This document shows positions 62,658-64,000 of a stretch of DNA of 64,000 nucleotides, piece by piece; within the stretch, counting starts at the first letter, position 1; each line of letters opens with the position of its first letter. The DNA comes from Auanema rhodensis. Its lineage: Eukaryota > Nematoda > Chromadorea > Rhabditida > Rhabditidae. Position numbers and translations under genes: made by a program. The stretch is taken from NCBI GenBank assembly GCA_964057225.1, contig OZ059895.1, positions 20,284,688 through 20,348,687 of the forward strand. Reading direction: 5' to 3'. The notes beneath the pieces were generated by a model that saw only the letters and a list, made by a program, of their open reading frames with translations, ran no database searches and was not told the origin of the DNA.

Positions 62658-64000
62658 TAGTATAGTGCATTCGATGCGGATTTTTAAGCTGCGTCGATCT
62701 GTGTTATCAGATTTGCGCTAGCTTAAAAATGCACCGAGATATCAACTGATATAAGTTCACACTTACATCTTCGATTTTCACCCTGAAGAATTAATTTTTT
62801 CGTTGAATAACAATGTCCATCGTCTTTGCCTTGAAAAAAGGAATCTAAAAACATCTACTTTTTGCTAAATTATTTTGAAATTTTTCGAAAAAATTTTTGT
62901 CAAAATGTTTTTGGAAGCAATGTTGAGTGTACATGGAAACTCAACATACACTAACGCATCATTTTTCAAACGATCATAACTAATTTTTGTATTAAGCGTT
63001 TCTCAATGTAGTATAGTGCATTCGATGCGGATTTTTAAGCTGCGTCGATCTGTGTTATCAGATTTGCGCTAGCTTAAAAATGCACCGAGATATCAACTGA
63101 TATAAGTTCACACTTATATCCTCGATTTTCACCCTGAAGAATTAATTTTTTCGTTGAATAACATTGTCCATCGTCTTTGCCTTAAAAAAAAAAATCTGAA
63201 AACATCTACTTTTTGCTAAATTATTTTGAAATTTTTCGAAAAAATTTTTGTCAAAATGTTTTTGGAAGCAATGTTGAGTGTACATGGAAACTCAACATAC
63301 ACTAATGCATCATTTTTCAAACGATCATAACTAATTTTTGTATTAAGCGTTTCTCAATGTAGTATAGTGCATTCGATGCGGATTTTTAAGCTGCGTCGAT
63401 CTGTGTTATCAGATTTGCGCTAGCTTAAAAATGCACCGAGATATCAACTGATATAAGTTCACACTTATATCCTCGATTTTCACCCTGAAGAATTAATTTT
63501 TTCGTTGAATAACAATGTCCATCGTCTTTGCCTTGAAAAAAGGAATCTAAAAACATCTACTTTTTGCTAAATTATTTTGAAATTTTTCGAAAAAATTTTT
63601 GTCAAAATGTTTTTGGAAGCAATGTTGAGTGTACATGGAAACTCAACATACACTAATGCATCATTTTTCAAACGATCATAACTAATTTTTGTATTGAGCG
63701 TTTCTCAATGTAGTATAGTGCATTCGATGCGGATTTTTAAGCTGCGTCGATCTGTGTTATCAGATTTGCGCTAGCTTAAAAATGCACCGAGATATCAACT
63801 GATATAAGTTCACACATATCCTCGATTTTCACCCTGAAGAATTAATTTTTTCGTTGAATAACATTGTCCATCGTCTTTGCCTTAAAAAAAGGAATCTAAA
63901 AACATCTACTTTTTGCTAAATTATTTTGAAATTTTTCGAAAAAATTTTTGTCAAAATGTTTTTGGAAGCAATGTTGAGTGTACATGGAAACTCAACATAC
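62658..64000 (+). repeat. Four-monomer segment, copy 2 (offset 2453), cut by window end
   Basis: Units 62658, 63009, 63360 and 63711 match 60205-61606 in all rare markers, including the TT deletion. Differences seen: G337 instead of A337 at the end of 63360, and CCTTA instead of CCTTG in 63711. The copy may continue beyond the window. Confidence 0.85.

Larger units (their letters stand above)
1..64000 (+). repeat. Satellite DNA array, 351-bp monomer, about 183 copies head-to-tail
   Basis: Every base belongs to one tandem repeat family. Unit starts (TAGAATAG, TAGTATAG, TAGAAAAG or TCGAATAG, each followed by TGCATTCGATG) fall at 1, 352, 703 and so on, in the same orientation throughout. Fifty-eight units in a row are exactly 351 bp; later departures are a few 350- or 349-bp units, two 10-bp insertions and one 176-bp deletion. 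Units differ by a limited set of shared base changes, not random divergence, as expected for concerted evolution by unequal exchange. Both window edges lie inside the array, so its true size is larger. Large AT-rich arrays like this are typical of eukaryotic heterochromatin, often centromeric or pericentromeric. The family is not one I recognise by name. Confidence 0.99.
55292..64000 (+). repeat. Block VIII: class-2-only domain with private variants
   Basis: About 25 units, nearly all beginning TAGTATAG (or TAGTACAG, or AAGTATAG at 61607) with A40 and A97. Private variants are C298 (AACGCATC, first in unit 55292 and then frequent), C6 (TAGTACAG at 55994, 56696, 57047 and 57398), CTCATTG at the unit end, G29 (TTTTTGAGC at 56345, 58801, 61958 and 62308), CATCTTCG (59152, 60205, 62658) and pure A-runs before TCTG. 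Two units have a TT deletion giving CACACATATCC (61258, 63711). The last unit is cut by the window edge. Confidence 0.85.

Noticed and set aside
1-64000. CRISPR array or other short-repeat/spacer system
   Set aside because: The repeat is 351 bp with no unique spacers between copies, and no cas-like coding sequence is present.
1-64000. Ribosomal intergenic subrepeats, histone or tRNA clusters, or tandem transposons
   Set aside because: No rRNA, tRNA or histone-like segment, no terminal repeats and no transposase or reverse-transcriptase coding potential is visible in the 351-bp unit.
1-64000. Telomeric repeat tracts or microsatellites marking an array end
   Set aside because: No run of TTAGG-type or other short tandem repeats occurs; the only short duplication is the 10-bp ATGTAGTATA pair.
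1-64000. Naming the satellite as a known family (for example the 360-bp Tribolium or 359-bp Drosophila satellites)
   Set aside because: Unit lengths are similar, but I could not recognise shared sequence from memory, so length alone is not evidence of identity.

Overview
The whole 64 kb is one uninterrupted tandem satellite array. A 351-bp monomer, about 32% G+C (113 G/C in bases 1-351), repeats head-to-tail in one orientation about 183 times. I see no gene, RNA gene, transposon, CRISPR or unique-sequence island. The few open frames are accidents of monomer variants. Such an array fits eukaryotic constitutive heterochromatin (centromeric, pericentromeric or subtelomeric). CpG is not depleted (13 CpG in the first monomer, about 9 expected from composition), which argues against a heavily CpG-methylated vertebrate or plant genome and mildly favours an invertebrate such as an insect. 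I do not recognise the family, and the species is not determinable from this window.

Monomer starts fall at exactly 1+351k for the first 58 units, up to 20359. A 176-bp deletion (junction 20609/20610) then shifts the phase to 20885+351k. That phase holds until single-base losses in a poly-A segment begin at 30362. Monomer coordinates below are 1-351, with 1 at the T of TAGAATAG or TAGTATAG. Conserved internal structure includes a long imperfect hairpin (23-73), an A-tract core with the palindrome TTTTTCGAAAAA (224-235), a 9-bp-stem hairpin (263-290) and a short hairpin across the unit junction (334-350).

Layout by diagnostic variants: (I) 1-4914, a four-type A-B-C-D higher-order pattern repeated with a 7-monomer offset. 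(II) 4915-20884, a patchwork rich in TAGAAAAG monomers and GATTG monomers, with seven monomers copied 4914 bp downstream, ending in the deletion. (III) 20885-24394, locally duplicated monomers. (IV) 24395-30010, a tandem duplication of an 8-monomer, 2808-bp unit. (V) 30011-37748, reshuffled copies of the block IV cassette, including a 1764-bp duplication carrying a 10-bp insertion. (VI) 37749-51784, a 9-monomer offset repeat followed by a clean tandem duplication of a 14-monomer, 4912-bp unit (41961-46872 and 46873-51784). (VII) 51785-55291, mixed hybrids. (VIII) 55292-64000, a more uniform domain of one monomer class with its own private variants.

No genes act together here. What can be read is the history of the array: repeated unequal exchange or amplification of blocks of 2 to 14 monomers, hybrid monomers at the exchange points, and slippage at one poly-A site. 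I did not find evidence of a new protein or RNA system; the unusual content is the nested duplication architecture and the monomer's dyad structure. All comparisons were made by eye on diagnostic bases, so identity percentages are deliberately not given.
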